This document shows, piece after piece, positions 7,802-15,469 of a stretch of 54,466 nt of DNA. The DNA is taken from NCBI GenBank assembly GCA_017744935.1, contig JAGIAI010000054.1:1-54466 (forward strand), written 5' to 3'. A program made the translations under genes and the position numbers. Below the pieces are notes generated by a model. The model did not search any database and was not told the origin of the DNA. It saw nothing but the letters and a program-made list of their open reading frames with translations. The DNA is from Variovorax sp. (GTDB lineage Bacteria > Pseudomonadota > Gammaproteobacteria > Burkholderiales > Burkholderiaceae_C). Each line of letters opens with the position of its first letter. Within the stretch, counting starts at the first letter, position 1.

Positions 7802-8716
7802 TCAAATCGAGGGACGCATGCGCGTGACGATTCGCGCGCCCGATTCACACATGGCCGCAAACACCATGGCAGGCTCGGTCAGCGGCGGCTCACTGCGATA
7901 GACGATGCAGTTGTCGAAGCGCGGAGGCCGTTCCTTGATGGCGATCCTGGTCAATTGCGTACCCAGCAGCCCGCGATCGATGAGCAAGGCCGGCACCATG
8001 GCCAGCCAGTCGGTGCCGCCGATGAGCGCCGCCAGTTGGTTGAACGACTCGCAGCTCGCGGCGATGCGCGGGGGCGGGAGGCCCTGCTCCTCGAAGAGCC
8101 GGGTGATCGTGCCGCCGGGACCGCCCGGCGTGCCCAGAAGGATCCACTCGCTATCGACCAGTTGCCGCACCGAGCGGGCAGCGACGCAAGGGTGGCCTAT
8201 GCGGGACACGACCGCGAGGTCGCTCTTGAACAACGCCTTCGATTTGAGTCCCGGCGTGGCGCCTTCGTCAGGCAACGCGGTCACCGCCAACTCAATGAGT
8301 CCGCGTTGCAATGCGGGCAGTAGCTGGTCATAGAAGCCACTTACGAGCTTGAGCTTGACCAAGGGAAAGCGCTTGTGGAAATCGGGAACGACGAGCGGCA
8401 GCAGCGCGGCCGTGGGTGTCGGCCCGACGCCCACATGGAGGGAGCCTGCGGGATCGCCTCTCGAACGCCGGGCCTCTTCGACGGCGAGGGCCGCCTCGCG
8501 ATCGATGAGCTGCGCTCTGGCAAGCAGCCGCTCGCCGTCGTCGGTCGGCGTCACGCCTTGAGCCGTGCGGCTCAGCAGCGAGACGCCAAGGTCTGCTTCG
8601 AGCGCCTGGATGCTGTTGGTCAGCCCTGCCTGCGACAACCCCAGTTCGCGTGCTGCGCGTCGGAAGCTTCCGAATTCGACGATGGCAAGAAAGGCTTTCA
8701 GTTGTTGAAGCGTCAT
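7802..8716 (-). CDS. LysR-family transcriptional regulator (next to pobA)
   Basis: 304 aa. The N terminus has the LysR winged helix-turn-helix (LQQLKAFLAIVEFGSFRRAARELGLSQAGLTNSIQALEADLG); residues ~90-300 form the LysR substrate-binding domain. It is divergent from pobA with 138 bases between the starts, the normal arrangement for a LysR activator. Known PobR proteins are more often AraC- or IclR-type, so control of pobA by this gene is inferred from position. The SDR gene downstream on the same strand could be another target. Confidence 0.88.
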   Translation of the reverse strand: MTLQQLKAFLAIVEFGSFRRAARELGLSQAGLTNSIQALEADLGVSLLSRTAQGVTPTDDGERLLARAQLIDREAALAVEEARRSRGDPAGSLHVGVGPTPTAALLPLVVPDFHKRFPLVKLKLVSGFYDQLLPALQRGLIELAVTALPDEGATPGLKSKALFKSDLAVVSRIGHPCVAARSVRQLVDSEWILLGTPGGPGGTITRLFEEQGLPPPRIAASCESFNQLAALIGGTDWLAMVPALLIDRGLLGTQLTRIAIKERPPRFDNCIVYRSEPPLTEPAMVFAAMCESGARIVTRMRPSI

Positions 8717-8743
8717 CCGCTGCTCCCAAGTGATCGGAAAAGT

Positions 8744-8755
8744 CTATCGGAATAG
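8744..8755. promoter_or_regulatory. possible LysR operator in the pobA-LysR intergenic region
   Basis: CTATCGGAATAG is a short interrupted palindrome (CTAT, 4 bases, ATAG) inside the 138-base divergent promoter, and ATCGGAA occurs twice here. It loosely fits the T-N11-A LysR box, but so short a match could be chance. Confidence 0.3.
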
Positions 8756-8854
8756 GCTCTGGTTCACTTCCGTCGATCGCCCACCTCTCCTAGCATCGGC
8801 TACGACTGGATGCCCATCCGGGCAATGACGAGGACGAATACGAGGGCGAATCGA

Positions 8855-10087
8855 ATGAAGACACAAGTGGCCATCATCGGAGCGGGGCCTGCCGGCATGC
8901 TCCTGTCGGAGATGCTGCATCAGCGCGGCATCGAAAGCGTCGTGATCGAGCAGCGCAGTCGGGAGCATGTGCTGTCGCGCATTCGCGCAGGTGTGCTGGA
9001 GCAGACGACAGTCGACGTTCTACGGTCGAATGGACTGGGCGAGCGGATGGACCGGGAAGGACACCCGCACGATGGAATGAAGATCGTCTGGTCGGGCAAG
9101 GAGGGTTTCTTCATCGATGTCCGCAGACACGTCGGCAAGCGGTTCATGGCCTATGGCCAGACTAGCATCCAGGAAGATCTGTTCGCAGCATGCGACCGCC
9201 GGGGCGGCGTCGTGCTCACAGAGGCGGAAGACGTGCGGCTGGTGGATATCGACACGAAGCGGCCCCGAGTCATGTTTAGGCGTCGTGGAGAGGAGGTCCG
9301 GCTCGATTGCGATTTCATCGCTGGCTGCGACGGCTTCCACGGCGTGTCGCGCAAAGCGATCCCGCCCAGCGTGCTGCGCGAGTTCGAAAAGGTCTATCCG
9401 TTTGGATGGCTCGGCGTGCTCTCGGAGACACCGCCGCTGCCGGACATCGTCTATGCGAACCATCCGCGCGGCTTTGCGCTCGCATCCATGCGCAGCCCGC
9501 AATTGAGCCGCTACTACCTGCAAGTCCCGCTCGACACACATATCGACGACTGGTCCGACGAGCGCTTCTGGGACGAACTGAAGCAGCGCTATCCGCGCGA
9601 ACTGGCCGATGCCATCGTGACCGGACCTTCGATCGAGAAGTCGATCGCGCCGTTGCGCAGCTTTGTCGCGGAACCGATGCGCCATGGCCGCATGTTCCTC
9701 GCGGGAGATGCGGCGCATATCGTGCCGCCGACCGGCGCCAAGGGGCTGAATCTGGCGGTGTCGGATGTCTTCTACCTTTCGCGCGCGCTCGCAGCCTTCT
9801 ATGGCAACGGATCGCCAAACCTGCTGGATCGCTACAGCGACATGGCGTTGCGACGGGTCTGGAGCGCGGTGCGAACGTCCTGGTATCTCACCAACCTCCT
9901 GCATCGCTTTCCAGGTTCGAGCGAGTTCGACCAACGGGCGCAGGAGAGCGAACTTCACTACCTCCAGACTTCGATCCATGCGCAGGCAGCCTTGGCGGAG
10001 CAGTACGCAGGACTCGATTTCGAAGCTGCCGTCGACCGTGTCTCCGCCGAAGACGATGCGACTGCGATCGCCGTCGCCGCGCGCTAG
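8855..10087 (+). CDS. pobA: 4-hydroxybenzoate 3-monooxygenase
   Basis: 410 aa from the ATG at 8855, which opens the FAD fold directly. The flavin-dependent hydroxylase converts 4-hydroxybenzoate, NADPH and O2 to protocatechuate. Features: GAGPAG dinucleotide-binding motif (9-14), IEQRS, RAGVLEQ (45-50), DG motif CDGFHG (158-163), the SRYYLQVPL segment of the substrate pocket (218-226), and GDAAHIVPPTGAKGLNLA (284-301). Slightly longer than the 394-residue Pseudomonas enzyme, with an extended C terminus. No protocatechuate ring-cleavage genes lie nearby, so the product must be handled by genes elsewhere. Confidence 0.93.
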   Translation: MKTQVAIIGAGPAGMLLSEMLHQRGIESVVIEQRSREHVLSRIRAGVLEQTTVDVLRSNGLGERMDREGHPHDGMKIVWSGKEGFFIDVRRHVGKRFMAYGQTSIQEDLFAACDRRGGVVLTEAEDVRLVDIDTKRPRVMFRRRGEEVRLDCDFIAGCDGFHGVSRKAIPPSVLREFEKVYPFGWLGVLSETPPLPDIVYANHPRGFALASMRSPQLSRYYLQVPLDTHIDDWSDERFWDELKQRYPRELADAIVTGPSIEKSIAPLRSFVAEPMRHGRMFLAGDAAHIVPPTGAKGLNLAVSDVFYLSRALAAFYGNGSPNLLDRYSDMALRRVWSAVRTSWYLTNLLHRFPGSSEFDQRAQESELHYLQTSIHAQAALAEQYAGLDFEAAVDRVSAEDDATAIAVAAR

Positions 10088-10099
10088 GTAGGCGCGAAC

Positions 10100-10115
10100 C
10101 CCAGCGCATGCTGGG
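10100..10115. terminator. stem-loop between convergent pobA and AraC gene
   Basis: CCCAGC and GCTGGG are perfect 6-base arms around GCAT, 12 bases after the pobA stop and before the stop of the convergent AraC gene. There is no T run, so termination is only probable. Confidence 0.35.
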
Positions 10116-10141
10116 ACACGGCGGGCTTCTACGGCTGGGAC

Positions 10142-11209
10142 CTACGCGCTCGGGAGCGGCGAATGCGTGCGCCGCTCCTGCTGCTGTCTGCGGAATTGCG
10201 CAGGCGTCATGCCGGTCCAGCGCACGAAAGCGCGCCTGAAGTTGGCAGAGTCCGAAAACCCCGTGATGAGCGCGATCTGCTCGACGCTGGCGCCTGGCCG
10301 TTGCAGGTGCTGGGTCGCCATTGCGTGGCGGACCTGATCGGCAATGTTCGAGTAGGACGTGCCTTCGCCAGCGAGGCGCCTTCGCAGCGTGCGCTCGGTC
10401 ATCTTGAACGTCGAGGCCACTGTCTTCATGCCGGCTCCCGGGTCGGGTAGCAGGCGCAGGGTCTGGTAGACCTTGCCCGCGAAGCTCAGCGAGTCCTCGA
10501 TCTCCGCAAGCAGGCCTTCGCAGGCCGTCTGCAATGCGGAGGCAGTGAAGGCATTGGCGAGCCGCGGACGCAGTGACAGCAACGGGTCTTCGAAACGAAG
10601 TTCGTTGCGATGCCATCCGAACACGCATGGGCACTGCAAGTGCTCGGCATAGAGCGAACGGTGCGGTGGCGCGGGATAGGCAAAGCGCGCCAGGGTGGGG
10701 CGGACGGCGGGACCGAGGAGGTCATGAATCTGGGTGACGAGTTGGGCGAACTGCTGCTCGACGAGAAACATGCGCAGGCTCTCTGGCAGGTCGCGGACCA
10801 CGCCTTCGCTCGCCACCCAGAGCGCATTGCCCGCCTCCGTGCGGGCTTCCAGGATGAGCGCGCTCGCCATCAGTCCCTGATAACTCTGCGCCAGCCGGAA
10901 ATAGTCTGCGACGGATTCGCAGGATAGGAGCATCAGGCCGCAGGTCCCATGGTCAGGCAGATGCAGGCCGCGGCCGAGCTGGAAGGCCAGGTCCGGAGCG
11001 AAGCGAAGCTCCAGTGCATTGCGCCATGCGCCCAGGTGCTGCAAAACCGATGTGCGACAGGCCACGTCGTCCAGCGCGGCGACGTCGAGTCCCGTGCCGT
11101 CCAGCACTGCGCGGGGCTGCAGGCCGTGGGCACCGAGCAGCCGGAGCAGGGCGGCGATCTGGTAAGGAGGGTAGTGCCGCCCCCAGGGCGGCGGTATCCG
11201 GTGTGACAT
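10142..11209 (-). CDS. AraC-family regulator with arabinose-binding-like N-terminal domain
   Basis: 355 aa. Residues ~20-210 match the AraC-binding domain of the OruR/ArgR-like subgroup (AALLRLLGAHGLQPRAVLDGTGLD at the start). The C terminus has an AraC HTH pair: MKTVASTFKMTERTLRRRLAGEGTSYSNIADQVR and VEQIALITGFSDSANFRRAFVRWTGMTPAQFRR. It converges with pobA, and its promoter side faces the tannase-like gene's 3' end, so nothing adjacent is an obvious target. Confidence 0.9.
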   Translation of the reverse strand: MSHRIPPPWGRHYPPYQIAALLRLLGAHGLQPRAVLDGTGLDVAALDDVACRTSVLQHLGAWRNALELRFAPDLAFQLGRGLHLPDHGTCGLMLLSCESVADYFRLAQSYQGLMASALILEARTEAGNALWVASEGVVRDLPESLRMFLVEQQFAQLVTQIHDLLGPAVRPTLARFAYPAPPHRSLYAEHLQCPCVFGWHRNELRFEDPLLSLRPRLANAFTASALQTACEGLLAEIEDSLSFAGKVYQTLRLLPDPGAGMKTVASTFKMTERTLRRRLAGEGTSYSNIADQVRHAMATQHLQRPGASVEQIALITGFSDSANFRRAFVRWTGMTPAQFRRQQQERRTHSPLPSA

Positions 11210-11294
11210 GCGTCGGACTCGCCAGGGCTATCGATCCTGACTGCAGTCTCGGACGCGGCGCCCCACGGCGCCTATGTCGTCACGTCACACTTTT

Positions 11295-11330
11295 GAGGCT
11301 GCAACGATGTGAGCACATCGTTGCAGCCTC
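11295..11330. terminator. long perfect stem-loop after the tannase-like gene
   Basis: A perfect 16-base inverted repeat (arms 11295-11310 and 11315-11330, loop GAGC) begins 6 bases beyond the tannase-like stop. In the transcribed direction it is followed by AAAA rather than a U tract, so it may be a transcript-stabilising 3' hairpin or a terminator needing other factors. No other gene lies between it and the AraC start. Confidence 0.6.
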
Positions 11331-11336
11331 GGCCGA

Positions 11337-13106
11337 TCAGAAGGTGGCGCAGGTGAAGGACTCGGCGGCGTTGACGTCACCGCTGCCCTTGTACTTGGGC
11401 CACGCGGGGTAGTCGCACAGCGGGCGCTTGCGACCCGGTACCCCCGCCGTATCGGTGGTCACCTGCGCCTTGGGAGCCGTGCCGTTCTCCGACCATTGCT
11501 CCAGCGCGGTGAGGGAATCCCAGGTCGCATTGAACACGGTGCTCACGGCATGACCGAAGCCCGCGACTTCGTAGTAGCGCGCGAACTGGTCGACGTAGGT
11601 CGGTCCGAACTGCGCCTGGAGGCGCTGGTAGAACTGTTCCGTGGCGCGCGTGCTCACCAGAACGTCGGACAGGCCGTGCGCGAGCAGCAGCTTGCCGCCC
11701 CGTTTTGCGAACTCCGACAGGTCGCTGCTGACGTCGAGCATGGTGCTCAGCTCGCTCAGCCGGGCGCCCCACGGACCAGGGTTCTCGGGGTCGAGGGACA
11801 GAGAGTCGAACTGCAGGTCGCGGGTCACGCCGTACTTGATCGTCTGATCGAGCTGCTTGGTGATGTAGGGCGCGCCCGCGGGCACCGGCATCGCAGGCTG
11901 CTCGGTGCCGAAGTTCAGGAAGGTCACGGTCGGCTGAAGCGGGGACGGATTGCTCGTGATGCCGAGGTCAGCGCCAAAGACGTTGTAGCCGGGATAGCCG
12001 GTGGACCCGCTGGCGAGGAAGAAGTTGAAGCTGGTCGCGGTGTTGATGGTCTTCAGCGCGGTGATCTGTGCGTCGGACAGGCAGGTGTCCCCGGTGTCGG
12101 CGCCGTTCGCGCAGCGAAGCGGTGCGCCATTCACCGTGGCCACCGATGGATCGAAGGTGCTATTGCATTTCTGCTGGTTGCTGACCAGGCCGTCGGCCAC
12201 GCCGTCCATCGTGTCGCAGGCTTCCAGCACTGCCTTGAGCAGCAGGGCGCGCTTGGGCGTGTTCGGATACGCGCCGGGCTGGGCCAGGGCGCGGCTCATG
12301 CGATGGCCGCCGAGCATGGCCGAAAGCTGGTTCCATGCGGGGTACCAGGCGATCACGCCGTCCCAGTCCTGAGGCCAGCGCTGCGCCACGGAGACTGCCT
12401 CGCGTCCACCCGTGGAGCCGCCGGCGAAATAGGACTTCGCCGGTGCGCCCGAGGCGTACCGGGCCTGGATCAGGTAGATGGCGGCGTCATGCGTCTTCTT
12501 GAGTGCATGCCCGCCGAAATTGCGGACGGCTTCGTCGTTGAGCTGGAACTGCCCGTCGAGCGAGCCGGCGGCGTTGGCCTGGTGGCCGGAGTCGCTGGCG
12601 AAGGTGGCGTAGCCGCGACCCAGCGGCGTGAGCTGGTCCGCCGGGCCCGCGGGCACGTTCCCGGCCACATTGGGCAGGGTGCCGTCGAAGCCGCCGCCGC
12701 CGAACATGACCACCTTCTTGTTCCAGGCGGTGGGCAGCGCCAACCGGAAGTTGATGCTGGGTGCGGTGGGGTCCACCGGCATGATGCTGCCGAGCACATT
12801 GCAGTACTCGGGCAGCGCCGCGGCGCCGGTGCCCGCTGCCGCGGTGACAGTCGCCGCGGTCACTTTGCCGCCACTGGTGGGCAGCCCGATGGCGGACGCG
12901 GGAATCTGCATGCCGACCAGGTCCGCGCAGGTCTTGGGCGAGGCGGCGACCGGCGGCGATGTGGTCGACGGGGGCGCAGTGGGCGTGTTGGTGGCGCCGC
13001 CGCTGCCGCCGAGGCCGATGGGGATGCTGCCGTTGCCGCCACCGCCGCACGCCGCCAGGGCGATCGCGCTCAGACAGCCGAACAGAAAGAGATGGTGTTG
13101 CTTCAC
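11337..13106 (-). CDS. tannase/feruloyl esterase (MHETase) family lipoprotein
   Basis: 589 aa from a GTG at 13106, chosen because GGAG is 6 bases upstream and the protein then opens with a lipoprotein signal peptide with lipobox LAAC (Cys20). A Gly/Pro/Thr-rich linker (21-55) precedes the catalytic domain. Motifs: GGSTGGREA with nucleophile Ser231, HGLSD with Asp481, GFGH with His519. Family members hydrolyse gallate, ferulate and terephthalate mono-esters. The hallmark of the family is a disulfide joining the Cys before the Ser to the Cys after the His; here these are Gly230 and Ala520, so both are lost. It is divergent from an ABC transporter binding protein, suggesting that it releases that transporter's ligand outside the cytoplasm. 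Confidence 0.85.
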   Translation of the reverse strand: MKQHHLFLFGCLSAIALAACGGGGNGSIPIGLGGSGGATNTPTAPPSTTSPPVAASPKTCADLVGMQIPASAIGLPTSGGKVTAATVTAAAGTGAAALPEYCNVLGSIMPVDPTAPSINFRLALPTAWNKKVVMFGGGGFDGTLPNVAGNVPAGPADQLTPLGRGYATFASDSGHQANAAGSLDGQFQLNDEAVRNFGGHALKKTHDAAIYLIQARYASGAPAKSYFAGGSTGGREAVSVAQRWPQDWDGVIAWYPAWNQLSAMLGGHRMSRALAQPGAYPNTPKRALLLKAVLEACDTMDGVADGLVSNQQKCNSTFDPSVATVNGAPLRCANGADTGDTCLSDAQITALKTINTATSFNFFLASGSTGYPGYNVFGADLGITSNPSPLQPTVTFLNFGTEQPAMPVPAGAPYITKQLDQTIKYGVTRDLQFDSLSLDPENPGPWGARLSELSTMLDVSSDLSEFAKRGGKLLLAHGLSDVLVSTRATEQFYQRLQAQFGPTYVDQFARYYEVAGFGHAVSTVFNATWDSLTALEQWSENGTAPKAQVTTDTAGVPGRKRPLCDYPAWPKYKGSGDVNAAESFTCATF

Positions 13107-13440
13107 TCGTGTCTCCAATGCTTCTTGGGATTCGGCGCCGTGGTCGGCGACCACGCCCAGCGCCTAGGGCGGCGATGTTGAGCCGCGGCGTGCAGCCCCG
13201 AAAGGTTGTGCGCGGAACGCCAGGAGTCATTTGCGGACAGCACGGGAAAGCCCCAGGTCGGGTTTCCCAGGGCTCGGCATCCGCGTGCGACTCGATGACA
13301 TCGCGGCGCCTGCAAATGTGTGTGCCCGGCACATAGAGGGCAGCGCGTGCTTTGCAGAGACTTCCGCTGCGCAAGACAGCAGCCGCGCTGTGCCCCGCAG
13401 GGCACCCGGCCCCCTCACCACCATCGAAGGAGACAAGTTC
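13107..13440. promoter_or_regulatory. 334-base divergent control region, tannase-like lipoprotein / ABC binding protein
   Basis: No convincing gene is seen here. The region holds the 44-base block at 13293-13336 and must contain the promoters of both divergent genes. No clean sigma70 -35/-10 pair stood out by eye. Confidence 0.6.
13293..13336 (+). promoter_or_regulatory. conserved 44-base regulatory block, copy 1
   Basis: Aligns without gaps to 17514-17557. Both begin with CGATGACATC, share GTGTG at block positions 26-30, and end CACATAG; this copy contains the palindrome TGTGCCCGGCACA (13321-13333). A second shared word, GCAGAGACT, starts 24 bases after the start of CACATAG here and 23 bases in the other copy. 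It lies ~105 bases upstream of the binding-protein ATG. Likely the operator of the PucR-type regulator encoded between the two copies (inference). Confidence 0.65.
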
Positions 13441-14685
13441 ATGACCGTCGTTCGCCACATTGCCCGCGCCGCACTTCCGGCCACACTGCTGCTTGCCGCG
13501 GCGGCCCAGGCCGCTCCGGTGAAGATCGGCATGGTCGAGACCCTGTCCGGCCCGCAGGCCTCGTCGGGCCAGGCATACCGCGCAGGGGTGCGGTATGCCA
13601 TCGACAGGTTCAATGCCGCCGGGGGGTGGAATGGCGAGCCCGTTCAGCTCGTCGAGTACGACAACCAGGGCGGACCGGCAGGCGCTTCAGAGAAGCTGAA
13701 GGCGGCGATCGCCGATGGCGTGCAGATCGTCGTCCAGGGCTCGTCCTCCGCGATCGGCGGGCAGATCACCGAAGACGTGCGCAAGCACAACCTGCGCAAT
13801 CCCGGCAAGGAGGTCGTGTACATCAACGTGGGCGCCGAGGCACTCGAGCTGACCGGTGAGAAGTGCAACTTCTATCACTTCCGCTTCGCGGGCAACGCGC
13901 AGATCCGTGCCAAGGCCCTGGTGCAGGCGATGAAGGAAACCAATGCGCTGGGCACCAAGGTCTATGCCATCAACCAGAACTATTCCTGGGGCCAGGACAT
14001 GGAGCAGGCCATCGTCGACAACGCGGCCGCCGGTGGCTACCAGGTGGTCGAGAAGACGCTGCACGACGTCAACAAGATCCAGGACTTCGCGCCCTACGTG
14101 TCCAAGATCAGCGCCTCGGGCGCCGAGACGGTGATGACCGGCAACTGGTCCAACGACCTGCTGCTGATGATGAAGGCGGCCAAGGCCAGCGGCCTCAAGG
14201 CGCGCTTCGGCACCGTCTACCTCGACCAGCCCGGCAATGTCAGCAACGCGGGCGAACTGGCGATCGGCAACTACGTGGCACACGCGTTCAACCCGGAAGC
14301 CGCCGGCCCGGCGGGCGAGCGCTTCGTGGCCGACTACACCGCCAAGATCGGCCACGCACCGGTGTTTGTGGAGCCGCAGACGGTGTTCGGACTCGAGATG
14401 GTGACCGATGCGCTGAAGCGGACCAAGCCGGTCAACGGTTCGCTCGACGTGAACGCCTTTGCGAAGGCGCTGGAATCCGCCAGGCTCAAGACGCCGATGG
14501 GCGAGATGAGCATGCGCGCGGCCGACCACCAGGTGCAAATGCCGCTGGTGGTCTCGGTGGTGTCCAAGGACGCGAAGTACAAGGCCGATGGCACCGACAT
14601 GGGCTTCAAGTCGGTGAAGGTGTTCAGCGCGGAGGCGGTCTCCGTGCCCGCGCAGGCGAGCTGCAAGATGCAGCGTCCGGGCTGA
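13441..14685 (+). CDS. ABC transporter substrate-binding protein, branched-chain amino acid (HAAT) type
   Basis: 414 aa from the ATG at 13441, preceded by AAGGAGA. Sec signal peptide (1-24, ending AQAAP), then a LivK-type type-I periplasmic binding protein: VKIGMVETLSGPQASSGQAYRAGVRYAIDRFNAAGGWNG..., VVQGSSSAIGGQI, NYSWGQDME. Proteins of this shape bind amino acids but also aromatic acids, amides and hydroxy acids. It lies 2.7 kb from its presumed membrane and ATPase partners (18431-22126), separated by an SDR gene and the PucR regulator. The 44-base block is shared by both transcription units, which supports joint function. Confidence 0.9.
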   Translation: MTVVRHIARAALPATLLLAAAAQAAPVKIGMVETLSGPQASSGQAYRAGVRYAIDRFNAAGGWNGEPVQLVEYDNQGGPAGASEKLKAAIADGVQIVVQGSSSAIGGQITEDVRKHNLRNPGKEVVYINVGAEALELTGEKCNFYHFRFAGNAQIRAKALVQAMKETNALGTKVYAINQNYSWGQDMEQAIVDNAAAGGYQVVEKTLHDVNKIQDFAPYVSKISASGAETVMTGNWSNDLLLMMKAAKASGLKARFGTVYLDQPGNVSNAGELAIGNYVAHAFNPEAAGPAGERFVADYTAKIGHAPVFVEPQTVFGLEMVTDALKRTKPVNGSLDVNAFAKALESARLKTPMGEMSMRAADHQVQMPLVVSVVSKDAKYKADGTDMGFKSVKVFSAEAVSVPAQASCKMQRPG

Positions 14686-14692
14686 ACGATCC

Positions 14693-15469
14693 ATGACCTC
14701 ATCTCTCGAAGGCCAGCTCGCCTGGGTCACCGGCGGCGGCAGCGGCATCGGCCTGGCAGGTGCCATCGAACTGGCGCGCGCAGGCTGCCGCGTCATCATC
14801 TCGGGCCGCGACCCGGCCAAACTGGACGCTGCGCTGGCCACGGCGCGGGGCGCCGGCGTGAAGGAGGGCGCCATCAGCGCGATGCCGCTGGATGTGGCCG
14901 ACAAGGCATCCGTGCAGCGTGTGGCCCAGGACATCCGCACCGCGCACGGCCCCGTGAGCATTCTGGTCAACAGCGCCGGCATCAACTTCCCGAAGCGTTA
15001 CTGGGGTGACACCGACGGCGAGACCTTCGACAAGGTCGTGGCCGTCAACCTCAGCGGCGCCACATACTGCACGCTGGCGGTCGTCCATGGCATGCGCGAG
15101 CTCGGGCGCGGCACGGTGATCAATGTCGCGTCGTTCGTCGGCTGGCACCTGACGCACCTGACCGGCCCGGCTTACACCGCCACCAAGGCCGGCATGATCG
15201 CGCTGAGTCACTCGTTCAACATCGAAGAAGGCATCCACGGACTACGCGCCACCGCCCTGTGCCCCGGCGAGGTGGCCACGCCCATCCTCAAGTCGCGCCC
15301 TGTGGCGCCAAGTGCCGACGACATGGCGCGCATGCTGCAGGAAGAAGACCTGGGACGCACCATCCGCTTCATTGCGGAATTGCCGCCGCATGTCTGCATC
15401 AACGAACTGGTGATCTCGCCGGTGTTCAACCGGCTCTATCTTGGCGGCAAGGAGTTCGCGCGCAGCTAA
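14693..15469 (+). CDS. SDR-family oxidoreductase
   Basis: 258 aa, starting 7 bases after the binding-protein stop, so co-transcribed. Classical SDR: TGGGSGIG (13-20), SGRD at 37-40 hinting at NADP, NSAG (93-96, Ser in place of the usual second Asn), catalytic Ser147, Tyr161, Lys165 (YTATK). The C-terminal part (LPPHVCINELVISPVFNRLYLGG) resembles serine/3-hydroxy acid dehydrogenase-type SDRs rather than the VDGG ending of FabG. Likely oxidises or reduces the imported compound. Its stop overlaps the convergent PucR-type gene by 4 bases. Confidence 0.88.
   Translation: MTSSLEGQLAWVTGGGSGIGLAGAIELARAGCRVIISGRDPAKLDAALATARGAGVKEGAISAMPLDVADKASVQRVAQDIRTAHGPVSILVNSAGINFPKRYWGDTDGETFDKVVAVNLSGATYCTLAVVHGMRELGRGTVINVASFVGWHLTHLTGPAYTATKAGMIALSHSFNIEEGIHGLRATALCPGEVATPILKSRPVAPSADDMARMLQEEDLGRTIRFIAELPPHVCINELVISPVFNRLYLGGKEFARS

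Noticed and set aside
11496..13181. 561-residue forward open frame over the tannase-like gene
   Set aside because: Exact antisense shadow of a gene with clear catalytic motifs and lipobox.
13318..13362. Sigma54 promoter (GGCAC ... TTGC) upstream of the ABC binding protein
   Set aside because: The distance between the GG and GC elements is far too long for -24/-12 spacing, and the second copy of the block does not keep it.
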